A DNA stretch of 64,000 nucleotides. It comes from Echinarachnius parma (lineage: Eukaryota; Echinodermata; Echinoidea; Clypeasteroida; Echinarachniidae). The position numbers and the translations under genes were made by a program. Within the stretch, counting starts at the first letter, position 1; every line of letters begins with the position of its first letter. The notes under the pieces are model-generated. The model did not search any database and had not been told where the DNA came from. It worked only from the letters and a program-made list of their open reading frames with translations. Below are positions 21,599 to 33,632 of the stretch, in pieces. The stretch lies in contig JBAMJV010000874.1 of the NCBI GenBank assembly GCA_037951105.1, positions 248,001-312,000 on the forward strand, written 5' to 3'.

Positions 21599-22231
21599 CT
21601 GGTCGTTATAATGAGTCCTATTATTGGTTTAAATTGATTTAATGCTTATAGAACAATATGATGATAATACTTTATCTATTCCTATTATATTTAAGCTAGA
21701 GACCATGTATACATCCTAGTCAGATATAATAGTAGCATTTCCAAGTCGCCTGGTCCCTCTTTCTTACTATATTGTTTTTAATTACAATTTCACGGACGTT
21801 CGCATAAATTTCACGGACGTTCTCTGCCTGCACAGTCTTACAGAAATTGATGACAACATTATTTGAATCTCCGCCAGACCAATATAAAACATATAAATTT
21901 AACAGTTGATATGATTTTAGCTATCTGAATTAATTATAATGACATGTCTGCTACTTAACTATCACTCTTAGTGGACCTGTGGAAATCGTAACCCCTAATT
22001 TTACACCGGCTTTCCCCGGTTGGGCACTCTATAACAGAAATGCCACTGTACTTCTGTAAATAAATGATTTTACAACATTTCTGCAATCATAAATAACATG
22101 TATAATCAGAATAAAGGCCATTTTCCTGTTACCAGAAGATGGTTTCTCACACGAGTCTTAATGTCACGGACGTTCGTATTAATTTCACGGACGTTCTCGA
22201 ATTGCCTATAGTGGTACCCAAGTGTCCCTCG

Positions 22232-22405
22232 CAGTGGCGTAGCTACGGGGGGGCACGGGGGGGCACGTGCCCCCCCCCCAATAATTTCGAAAAAACAATA
22301 GAAAACATAAGGGGCCATTTTTTGAAAAAACAAAGAAATACATAAGGTGTGCCCCCCCAATAATTTTCGTGCCCCCCCAATCAGTCCGACCACGCTACGC
22401 CACTG
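22232..22405. mobile_element. 174-bp hAT-like MITE with perfect 8-bp target duplication
   Basis: TIRs CAGTGGCGTAGC and GCTACGCCACTG enclose paired GGGGGGGCAC/GTGCCCCCCC blocks. Both flanks carry GTCCCTCG (22224-22231 and 22406-22413), the 8-bp duplication typical of hAT transposition. Confidence 0.85.
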
Positions 22406-23650
22406 GTCCCTCGAGTCAATTAATTACAGAAATAAATGTAAGTGCCAACATAATATGTTAATATATATGCCTATCACACGTTTCAAACCTTGCCATATAT
22501 ATTTAAGATGTATTTTGACTTTGGGAGACCCATATATAAACTGTTATTTTGGTTTGTGTATGTTGTACATGTATTTCAATTCAATTCGTATATGAATATG
22601 GTTTATTAATTGAAGATACATATATTTATCTATTCCAGCTATATGGCTGAACTGCTTATATGTATTATGACAAAACATAAAACAAACTGAGGGTAACAAA
22701 AGCCATGAGCAAAGTAAATAATATACTCGTATAACTTATTTCTTAAGTAAATACATAATAGATTGCATTTTAGATCATACATGTATATGTTTTGTATAAA
22801 GAAATATTAGACATAGAAACCATTACGCTAAATATTTACGCTAAACATATTATATGTGTTTGTTATTGCATTTTATCATTATATTTAGAAAGAATATTTT
22901 AATAAAATGTAAAACCAATCGCATAATTATAATAATAAATACAATCATTTTAAGGGCTAACTGTTTAAATCTAATTTGCAGAGATTATAAATTGTTTTAT
23001 AACATTAATATGTCAAAGTTAAATCTAGCAAATAATCACGTTGATAGTTAATTCCGATGTTTCCTGACCCACATCTCGTTTCCTAATTGTTAGCTTCCAA
23101 TCGGTTTCAATGTTTCAATTAGAATTAAGAACAGTGTTGACCTTGAATGGTTTATCATAAATATTGCGCAAAGCTGAAATTTAGTTGTACAATATTATAA
23201 TGATCATAGCAAAAACAACATTTTTGATATATCAAGAAAGAACAAAAGAACATATTATAAGTATTATTACGATGAAGTCATCAAAATAATGCATAAATCT
23301 TACAATCTCTATTAAATGGAAGAAGTCCAACAAATCTAATCCCTTGCTAGATATAATTTCAAACGATACCACATAATTTGACACTATCAACAGATTGAAG
23401 CAGAGATGCATTGAAAACCTATTCATACGTCATCATAATAATAAATGCGTTTGTCGAGTCTAGATCTGCACACTTACGGGCTGGATATTGCGCCTTTGCA
23501 CATCAGGCATAAATTATGATATAATCATGTATTTATTTTGTATTATCATTATTATATTATTATTTTATTTATTTATTTTCTTTTTTATGAGGGGGGGGGG
23601 GGGGGGTTGAAGAGGGGTCTGCATGTATTTGTTGCTTTTTCTTAATACAG

Positions 23651-23990
23651 TCAATATTGTAAAGCAAGTCGCTATCCTCTCGCAAGTACCTGACGACCTT
23701 TGTGATGTACCTCTTCTTTTCAAACAACTGGCGTCATACAGCCATTTAGTTGGACTTAAATCCGACAGGCAGATGAGAAAACAGTCTCAAAGCCTGCAGC
23801 AGAGGAGGAGCCGACAGTCTCAAGTTTTGCAGAGGGTGGGGCAACAGTTTCCACTCAGACCTTCGGTTGCAATGTTGTTATTGCGCCATATACCCCCTTT
23901 TTACCATTATGTTTTGAACAGCTTTCTTTCGCTTGTAGGCCTGCGACTGTGCACAATCATAATCCTGGGGTTTGCCTTCCTATAGTATAA
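23651..23990 (+). pseudogene. Possible gene 1-like exon with frame switch, inside a TIR element
   Basis: A strong acceptor (pyrimidine-rich tract then AATACAG) opens a phase-1 frame that would fit the ZU5 exon: VNIVKQVAILSQVPDDLCDV then PLLFKQLASYSHLVGLKSD. Near 23765 the protein-like reading shifts by one base to ADEKTVSKPAAEEEPTVSSF and GGATVSTQTFGCNVVIAP, and ends at TAA near 23988. No clear donor follows. It lies inside the 18927-25332 element, so it may be a captured gene fragment, a decayed exon, or a one-base sequencing error in a real exon. The function is not recognised. Confidence 0.33.
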
Positions 23991-25332
23991 TGTCCACGCT
24001 GCACGGGTAGAAGTAAATATAATATCTAGGGGTATACAAAACAGCTAAGCAAGGTGTTCAACTGTAAAACGAACCTCCGTGATGGTGACTAAAAATCAAC
24101 ATATTCATGTGTGGTTGGCAGTGACCTGGGTCGAAAGGCACACACAAGGGGCACCTGCTGTCAAAAAATTGTGCCAGTACTTGAACTTTTACTAAGATTT
24201 TTTTGGCCATAAATGACGAACGAACATCCGTGACCACAACATTTCATAAGTTTGTTACAGTTAAATGACTTGCAGGAAATAAATCTATCTGGGATATGAG
24301 AGACATAACAATGTACTAACAACATCAAACGGTATCAACTTGATGTGAGCGTTTAACATGGTAACATTATTAGAACAATTTTCATGATCGAACGTCCGTG
24401 AACGAACGTCCGAGCGAACGTCCGTATCATAAATAGTTGTCAAAAGGCTTCAAAAATGCCTGATATAGCTTCTTGGTTAGCTGCTTGCCAAATAAAATTG
24501 CTGTACCGGTGTCTACGTGCAGATAAGCAGCCTCAGATTCGTAATTGGGTCTACTCTTGCCGGACGTTCGTTTTCATCACGGACGTTCACGAAGATCAGT
24601 TTTCGGCCCAAACCAAACATTGTATTTGATAGATAGTTTTCAAATAGGCAAAATACTGTGGCCCTACTGTGAGTTCATCAGACTGACCCCAGCAATTGAT
24701 GACTAGGATGCACTTCGCTGGGCAGTGATGATACAAGACGACAGAACGTCCGTGACGAAATCCAGTATAATTTCATACAAAAAAATGTTACTCCGCCAGC
24801 AGGAGTTGTTAGCCAACAATTTTTGTAGAATGTGTTCAGTGAGTTCAACCCTTAGTTTTGGCAATAGTTTTTGTTTTGACAACTAAGTAGAATTCTGGTT
24901 GTATGGATTTGAATGTATGTTCACGGACGTTCACTTATTATGACCTTTCCTATTGAAATGTACCCTGAGATCATATCAATGACGCTCTACCGCCAATTCT
25001 TATGTGATACATGCTCAAGACACGTAAGATAGAAAATATAGACATTAATGCCTTTAGAGTTGATTAATATTTTTTTTTATCAGGTTAAAATATTCATAAT
25101 TTTGTGGAAAATGCCAATTTATGCTATTTTTTCACATTTGAGGTCCTGTGGCATGAAACCAAATGTTTGAAATGATATAAAACTATACATTTTCTGAAAG
25201 CCTTAATAATACTCTTTAATATGAGACCAAAAACAGGTATATCAGAGTTAATGGTGAGACACAGCAAATGATAGAAGCGCTCAAGGTCTGGAAATGGCCA
25301 AAAGTGCACATTTCAAAAATCTGACCCATATA

Positions 25333-28300
25333 GGTATTAATACCACTGTGTAACATGGATGAAGGTCACGTTGGCATCGTTTTGTGATGACGCTTCATAT
25401 AATGTTTAATATGATAATGTTATCAACGTTTTATATACCTAGTTATTTTTCACTTAAATTAAAATAATATTGAGATGCATTATGTTTATGGTATATTTTA
25501 CTTGAACAGGTACATATTCGAAAGTTTGTAATATGTTGCGTATTGCACTGTGCCATGTGTGGATGCATGTTAATCTGAACCAACACATGTCCTTTTGTTG
25601 GATTTTGTTCTCGATGACACAATGTCTACATAGCGTCCTAGATGTAATACATGGATGGAGATTGCGTGGTAGCAAATCATGGATTTCAAACAATAACACA
25701 TGAGGGTTTTGTGTATTGTGTATGGTGTTGGTATATGATTAACTACATAAGTTATATCTTGTAAATGTATGCGTGTTAAAGTCATATTTTGTTTGCAGTC
25801 TGCATGTCATATACAAATGTATATGATTGTAATTAAGAAATGTTTTGCTTTACAATTTTTATATTTAATTTGAAAATATGGATACTTATTTAATATCTAT
25901 ATTGCAAAAACAAGGAAAAAGAAAAAAATATATATATCAGTCTTGCATATCCATGTACCATTTAAGAGACATTACAATTGAAAGTGTGTTGTTAAGTAAT
26001 TCACTTGTTTTGACTGATTTGAAGCTATGTAGAATCTATATTGCATGTCTAATTACACAATCTTCTAACACATAATTTTCAACATGTTTTGTGATACTTT
26101 GTGTATTGCATTATGTCATATACTGTATATATGTTATGTATGTTAACCTGAACACATTTGAACTAACACATGTCCCTGTGTTGGGTGTTGTTCTCGATGA
26201 ACAATGTTTACATAAATTCCGTGATATAAAACATGGATGGATGCAATGGGGTAACAAATCGTTGATTTAAATTTATAATAGGTGTGTATTTTGTTTGATT
26301 ATGTCAGCTTATTTCACATATCTTACTTATTTCTTAGCTCTATCGTGTTGCCTTTGCCATTACTTTGAATGGTATCACTTCAATTTGCAAATGTTATTTA
26401 ACATGACCACAATATTGACACACTATGTATTTTCGGTATTTATGATTAACCACATAACTACATAATCTTGTAAATGAATAGGTGATTACCAGTAAGTAAT
26501 ATTTTCGTTTGCTTTTAAAGTTGGTTACATCATTTGAGAATATGTATACTTATTTAACATCTATATCGCAAAAGACAAAGAAAAGAAGAAAAAAACACCA
26601 AACTATATCAGTTGTACATATCAATGTACTTTAGTAAGAGTAGTAACCATTGACAAATGTGTTGATGAACTTTTTGTTATACTGTTTTAAATATATGTAG
26701 AATCTTGATTGCATTTATGAGTTCATGGTAATCTAACATACATTTGTCAGCAGGTTGTTTGATACGTTGTGTATTGCACTATGTTACATACTGTATATGT
26801 GATGCAAGTTAACATGAACATCCTTGAACTAACACATGTTCCTGTGTTGGGTGTTGTTCTCGATGAATGATGTTAACATATGGTTCTCCATGTAAGACAT
26901 GGATAGCGGTTACGAGGTAACAAATCGTTGATTTGAATTAATAATACGCGAGGGTTTTGTGTTTATTATGTAAGATCATTTCATCTATGGGAATTTTCAT
27001 GAAAGCTGTATTATATTGAAACAGTGTAATTGAAACATCTTGTAAATGTTTACGTGATTACCAATCATATTTTTGTTGTATGTAGTATTCCTGTCATATG
27101 TATGGTTGTGTTGTAGACACAACGTTTACTTTTAAAGTTGTGTATTTCATTTGAGAACATGGGTGCTTATTCAACATCTACAGTATATTCAACATCTACA
27201 GTATATCCCCGAAAACAAGGAAAAAAAGAAATATATATATATCAGTCTTGCATATACATGTCCCATAATAAGAGTAGTAACCATTGACAAATGTGTTAAT
27301 GATGTTGTTGTAATACTGTGTGATACGCTGTGTATTGCACTAAGTAATATTGAAGAGCTTATTTCCAAAAGGGGCTATATCCACTTTTTTCAATTTCGGA
27401 GAGAATCAGATTTCTTTGTCCAACTTTGTACACGTGTCTATGGGAACATGAAAATTGAACGTTCCATATTTTTATTTTTATCTCGTAATTCGTCCTAAAA
27501 TTCAGATTTCTAGATAGCTACGTAGCTTATTAATGCGCTGATATCGTTAACTCATTTCTATGGAAAGTGGATATAGCCCCTTTTGGAATTAAGCTCTTCT
27601 TATGTCATGTATGTTAACCTGAACACACTTGAAATAACACATGTCCTTGTGTTGGATGTTGATATCGATGAATACGGTTTACATGGATGGAGGTTAGATG
27701 GTTGCGAATCGTTGATTTCAAACAATAACACGTGAGGGTGTTGTGTATTATGAATGGTGTTGATATATGATCAACTACATAAGTTATAACTTGTAAATTT
27801 ATGCCTGTTAAAGTCATATTTTGTTTGCAGTCTGCATGTCACATACGAAAGTATTGGATTGTAATCAAGAAATTTTTTCTTTAAAAGTTTTATATTTAAT
27901 TGGAAAATATGAATACTTATTCAACATCTGTAATATTATATTGCCAACAAAAGGGGAAAAGACACAAAAAACAACATACAAATACATATCAGTCTTGCAT
28001 ATCTAAGTACCATATTATACCATATATACTTACCATACTTACCATAGAGAATTGTGTCAATGAACTTGTTTTTATACTGATTTAAAGCTATGTAGAGTCT
28101 ATATTATTGCATGTCTGATTACATGGTCTTGTAACATAAGGTTTATGTGATACGATGTGTATTGCATTGTGTAAAATACTGTATATATGTCATGCAAGTT
28201 AACATGAACACCCTTGAACTAACACTTGTCCTTTGTGCTGGGTGTTGTTTCTCGATGAATAATGTGTACATACAATCCTTGAGGACATAAAGTCCTTGAC

Positions 28301-30858
28301 ATGGGTGGAGGTTACGTGGTGACAAGTCGTTGATTTCAGTTGATAATAAGTGTGTATTTTTGTTTTTAATATGAAAGATCATTACATATATCGTAATGTG
28401 CATGTTAGCTGTATCGTGTTGCCTTTGCCATCTATTCGAACTGTATCACTTCAATTTTCAAATGATATTTAACACGACCACAATATTGACACACTATGTA
28501 TGTTCGGTATATGATCAACCACATAACTTATAACTTGTAAATGTATAGGTAATAACCAGTAATTCAGATTTTGGTTTGTATGTAGACTGCATGTCATATG
28601 TATGGTTGTGTTGCATACACAACGTTTTGTTTTTCAAGTTGTATATTTCATCTGAGAACATGTATACTTATTCAACATCTATATCGCTAAAAGCAAGGAA
28701 AAATACAAAAAAAAAACACCAACTATAGATCAGTCGTGCATATCCATGCAATATATGTGTTGTTAAGTAAATAACTTGTTGTTACACTGAATTAAAGCTA
28801 TGTAGAATCTATATTGCATGTCTGATAACATGGTCTTCTAACATTTTTTCTATCAGGTTTTGTGATAAGATGTGTATTGCATTGTTCACAAAAATGTATA
28901 ATGTGATGCAAGTTAACCTTGTCCCTTGTGTTGGGTGTTGTTTCTCGATGAATAATGTGTACATAAGGTTCTTGAGGACATACAGTCCTTGACATGGGTG
29001 GAGGTTATGTGGTGACAAGTCGTTCATTTAAGTTGATAATAAGTGTGTATTTTGTTTTGAATGTGAAAGATCATTTCATATATCGTAATGTGCATGTTAG
29101 CAGCTGTATCGTGTTGCCTTTAACATCTATTTGAACTGTATCACTTCAATTTGCTTAACATGACCACAATATTGAAACACTAAATATGTTTCGATGACTT
29201 ACATTTGGTGCAGAAAAAAGCATGATCAAAAACTGTCAACAAACTAGAATGGATTGTATGAATATGCCTATTTGTCGATATGCAACGGTGTTCTTTGACC
29301 AAATGGAATTAGGTTAGTTATGTCAATATATTTTAGATACTTGACGTCATATAATTTATATGTGTGTCGTAATATTTTTACATTTAGAGGTATTTAATAA
29401 TTATGATATTGTGTTATATGGTTATCTTTATATATATAATTTCATCATACTGGTGTTTATTGTATTGTTTGCACATACCGTAAACTGTTCACTTGGTGTG
29501 AATATTATGTTTATGCCCTGCAGTTTAATTTGACGTGACAAAGGTCATTGTTATAATTTGGAGACCATTTAATTTGCTTTAACAATACAAAACCAAGCGT
29601 GTATACATCCATACATACATTGTGAAAGTACGTACACGTTCTTTAATGTAACCAGATTCATAGTCATTGGCATCATCTTGATCGTTTTACATGAGAATCG
29701 TTGCTTTTAAGCAACACAAGTGGAGCAAGTTGTTATCATTTAAGCATATCTCATAACTTTGCATGTAGACACTATAACGTTATACGGTGGCCTTACATGT
29801 TTCATTTGAACTGTATCACGTCAATACTTCATTGTTACTTAAAAAGACCACATAATTGATTGATATACTGTTTCTTTTTCTGTATATATCATCACCCACA
29901 TAAGTTATACGTTGTATGCATGTTTATCTGTAACCCATTTGGTCGATATCTCCAGCCCAGCTTCCAATATGTTCCAATATTTTGTATTTAACGATTCTAA
30001 GGTTCGGATTTTACCACACAAGCCCTTTCTATACTTATTCAACAATGTTGATCAATTGGTTTGGCTAATTTAGATGTTTTCGGTAACTTTCCCAATATTG
30101 TTATTTGGCTTTAAAACATAGCAAATGAAACAAAGCACAATATATATTAGTCTTGCATATTAATGCACGACCATTTAAGAGAAGTTCTCATTGTAAAATA
30201 TGATTATAATGATAAGCACTTCATATTATTACCGTAGTTCATCTTTCTTATGTACGAACACATGTATATTACCACCATTAGGTAACGTTGACTAATGACA
30301 CATGGTGACAATTTGTGTAACCATGGTAACGTGGAAACTACTTGTGAGATCAACGCCTTAGTTTATAGATTTGTTTTTCTCATACTCATTTGACACTATG
30401 AGTATGCGTATATGGTCCAATAATGGTCTTATATTTGTAACATATCTACATTGCTCAATTCTAGTCATGCTGTTTATATTTTCTATGCACTTCTTGATCA
30501 TGAACTGCAGTATGTGGTGTATATTAACTTTAAATCCAATATACTAACACATTTCGTTGTGTTGTTCCAAGTAAATAATGTTTACCATTCGTTCTCGTTG
30601 ATTTCGGCCAATAATACGTGTGAATTTTGTTTTGATCTTGTATGATCTGTCATAATCTCCATGTATATATTATGTTATGAGTATTCGCTGGCCTTTATGA
30701 TTTTATTTGCAATGTATCACATCAATGCTTCATTTGTATTAACAAGGTCACATCTTTGATACATCGTGTGTTTTTTGGATATGAATATTCGCATAATTAT
30801 GTTGCACATTGTACATTTATCCGTGTTTACTAGCAACCCATCTTTTGTTTATTTCGTA
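25333..30858. repeat. Diverged satellite-like tandem array, central segment
   Basis: A unit of about 0.6-0.8 kb recurs. The word AACACATGTCC(T)TGTGTTGG(G/A)TGTTG followed by TCTCGATGAA is found near 25580, 26165, 26825, 27635, 28220 and 28916, with weaker copies near 30540. Each unit also has GATTTCAA/GTAACAAATCGTTG, ACTTGTAAATGTATG, TGCATGTCATA and TCAGTCTTGCATAT words in fixed order. No conserved coding frame is convincing. Confidence 0.7.
27352..27599. mobile_element. 248-bp MITE (GAAGAGCTTATTTCC termini) inside a satellite unit
   Basis: TIRs of about 36 bp run GAAGAGCTTATTTCCAAAAGGGGCTATATCCACTTT, with the mirror copy ending AAGCTCTTC. The satellite unit reads on normally on both sides (GTATTGCACTAAGTAAT and TTATGTCATGTATG), so the insertion is clean. 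Confidence 0.75.
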
Positions 30859-32497
30859 TATATGGGCAACTCCAGCGTCACGGACATTACAAATCAGAGA
30901 ATTTTCATGATTTTCCAATGCCACTACTAATTCATACCTCTAACTAATGTCTAACTTTTATTTTGATTACAAAGCAATATCCTGGTTTGGTATGCAAAAA
31001 AAGTTTCAGAACATTTATCCAATTCGTTACTGAGTAATTCTGCAAAATGTGCGCCGTCACGGACATTACATCTTTTGGACATGACTTTTTGCATCCATAT
31101 ACATCTTTGCAAAAGTCTGTTAGTTCTGAGACCTCACAAAGGTGATTTAGGTATTTAATTATAGAACAGGCAATGATGAATTGAATCCAAGTTGTTTTGG
31201 GGGAAACGGGCCAGGCATATGTGATCTAGACAACAAAACATTGCGTCACGGACATTACATTTTCAGCGTCACGGACATTACACTTTTGTCCACTTTTTTC
31301 TAAACTCAGAAATAACCCGCAAAAAATGCTCCATTGTGCATGAAATTTTTTTAATTGTACATTTGATATGTAATCAAACAGTTTTGCGAACAAAAATTAT
31401 ATTTCAATTTTTTTTCAATTAGCAAATGATTTTAAAAATATTAATAAGTTTGTCCAAAATTATTGTAAAATTTGAAATTTTTCAACAGAATGTGCAGTAA
31501 ACCAGATGTTCAACTATTTAAAACAATATTATACATTTTTAATCAGGTACAATGCTGTTTTGTGCAAATATAAAAAAAAGTTGAGTACATCATGGGCATA
31601 ACACATGGAAAATCATGGACTAAGAGTATAATTTTTGCAATTTGATCTCCTCCCAGTAAGTTATGGTCAAGTCTTTATTGATTATTGAGACATGCATGTT
31701 CAAATTAAGCAATGAATTTAGTTTTATAAATAGTTCAGAGTACTGACTCAAAGTTCACTATCTGATTAACGATACAATTTATTAAAACTTAAACCAGGAA
31801 GGTAGTAGTGCCCCTGTTACTTGGGATTATCTTATTTCTTGGCTAAAATAAGACATTTAAATGAGAAAATAATGCTTGATATTTTTTTCTCTGCTTTTTT
31901 ATACTTTTCACTGTGTATGTAATGTCCGTGACGCAGCCGTGACGTGGTGTCCGTGACGCCATTCTGGTCAAACCATCAAATATTTTAGTAAATGCTCTTG
32001 ATATACTTTATGATATAACACTCTAGCTTTTCAAATGAATTTTGAATTAAATTGAATTAGGACTTCTGCTTCTACAAAAACTTTTATATCTAAAACGTCA
32101 CGGACATTACACATCAATGTTGTAAGAATCAAGATTTTATCCAATAACAGTTTTCAAAAAGTAAAGATTTTTACACAATTTCCTTTTCTATGATGTTAAA
32201 ACAAAGCATAAACAAGACATTAGAAGTCGAATTATTGTTCTGAAGTGATCCATATTTTTAAATTTTATTTCACAAACAACGGATGCAAATTTCATCATTT
32301 TTGGGGGGGTAATACATACAATTTTTTTCCCAACTTCAATGGCCAAAAAAAAATAATTCTGCATTGAATTTCAAACTTGTTTCTTTTAGTCATCAAAATA
32401 TGGTCCTTCCTCATTACTATCCAGTAGTTAACAAGGCTGTCCCATGAGTTTCATTTTTCCATCCTTGGGTAACATTTTTCGTGCAATTGCCCATATA
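30859..32497. mobile_element. Element B: 1.64-kb TIR element with TATATGGGCAA termini
   Basis: TATATGGGCAACT on the left and AATTGCCCATATA on the right. GTCACGGACATTACA occurs at 30880, 31051, 31237, 31266 and 32098, with reversed copies near 31919 and 31950. It interrupts a satellite unit. The shared TATATGGG end and TCACGGAC motif relate it to element A. No ORF of note. Confidence 0.6.
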
Positions 32498-33150
32498 GTA
32501 TGCATGTCATAGGTATTGCTGTGGTGTATGACGGGTAATTAAACACCCAACAACATTTATACTAATTCAACATAACACAAAAAGAAGGATTAATCAGTAG
32601 CCTTGCATATTCATGCAACGTAATGTTAGAGTAGTTTTCATATAAAGATATGTTGGCAATTAAGCAGTTTTATATCTACAGCGATGTTATGATTATTTGT
32701 AGGTAAATTCACTTATGACTGTTGCATGTCTGAGTCCATGGTCCCGTGACATGTGCGATATTTGTATATAATTTTGTTCAACATGGAACAAAGAGTAACG
32801 TGACGACCGTATTTTTTGACTTGGAAATATTTAGTTTTTATCATTGTGTGTTTGACAACTTATGTAAACTCCCCATTCTCACGATTGCTGTTGTTTGTAT
32901 TGGAAAATGGAAACAAATCATATTCAGCTTGTGATGGCACTTAGAATATATTATTCAATTATTGGCATTTATAAATATGTGTTATAATTTTTATCATAAC
33001 GTTTTGTATTGCACTGTCATATGCATGTTAACTTCAACACCCCTATCCTTGTGTTGATCTCAATGAATCATGTTTCCCACAAGTGTTTGACATAGAACGC
33101 GGATGGAAGTCACATAATTACCTTACAAAATAAACGACACATACGAACTA
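32498..33150. repeat. Satellite-like array, right segment
   Basis: The unit resumes directly after element B with GTATGCATGTCATAGGTATTGC, AGCCTTGCATATTCATGCAAC and TATCCTTGTGTTGATCTCAATGAATCATG, then fades. Confidence 0.5.
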
Positions 33151-33382
33151 AACGCATGGAGACATCACACATTTTATCTGGTGTTATAAATGCATTGAAG
33201 TGCCGCGAGCCGGTCGTTGCTTGTGTTCTCTATTTACTGTTTTTACAATTATTCCTATGTAAATTATCATATACTTATAATTGATGTAATCATCATAACC
33301 CGTGGACATACAGAGTTCATTAATAATGAAACCATTACACCTTTCATCTCACATTGTGTTAGTTCGATAAATGAAACACTGT

Positions 33383-33632
33383 GACCGGCTATAGCAAAGC
33401 CCGGCACTTGTTGGTAAAAATCAAAATGTAGATTTTCATACCATTACAAAGGCCTCATTACAAGCTCTCATTTGATCCTTGGTTATAACTAATTGGATAA
33501 CAATGGGCGAAGATATGATTGGTTAAATTTTACAATAACGGATCTTTTACACACATTGTGTGAACTTATAATGCCAATTTCTTCAAAACATGAATTGGCA
33601 ACAAGTGCCGGTTTATTTTTATATAGCCGGTC
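33383..33632. mobile_element. 250-bp MITE (GACCGGCTATA termini)
   Basis: GACCGGCTATAGCAAAGCCCGGCACTTGTTG on the left mirrors CAACAAGTGCCGGTTTATTTTTATATAGCCGGTC on the right, with a small loop difference. Non-coding. Confidence 0.65.

Larger units (their letters stand above)
18927..25332. mobile_element. Element A: 6.4-kb TIR element with TATATGGGTCAG termini
   Basis: The left end TATATGGGTCAGAATTTTGAAAAGTGCACTTTTCGGCC and the right end (reverse complement TATATGGGTCAGATTTTTGAAATGTGCACTTTTGGCC) form a TIR of about 38 bp. Copies of TCACGGACGTTC, in both orientations, cluster near 19490-22195 and 24220-24930. It interrupts the satellite array. Inside are element D, a SINE, a hAT-like MITE and an exon-like stretch. 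No transposase is recognised. Confidence 0.65.

Noticed and set aside
25570..27817. Similar minus-strand frames in two satellite units
   Set aside because: Similarity follows from shared unit ancestry; other units have stops in the same frame, so there is no sign of coding constraint.
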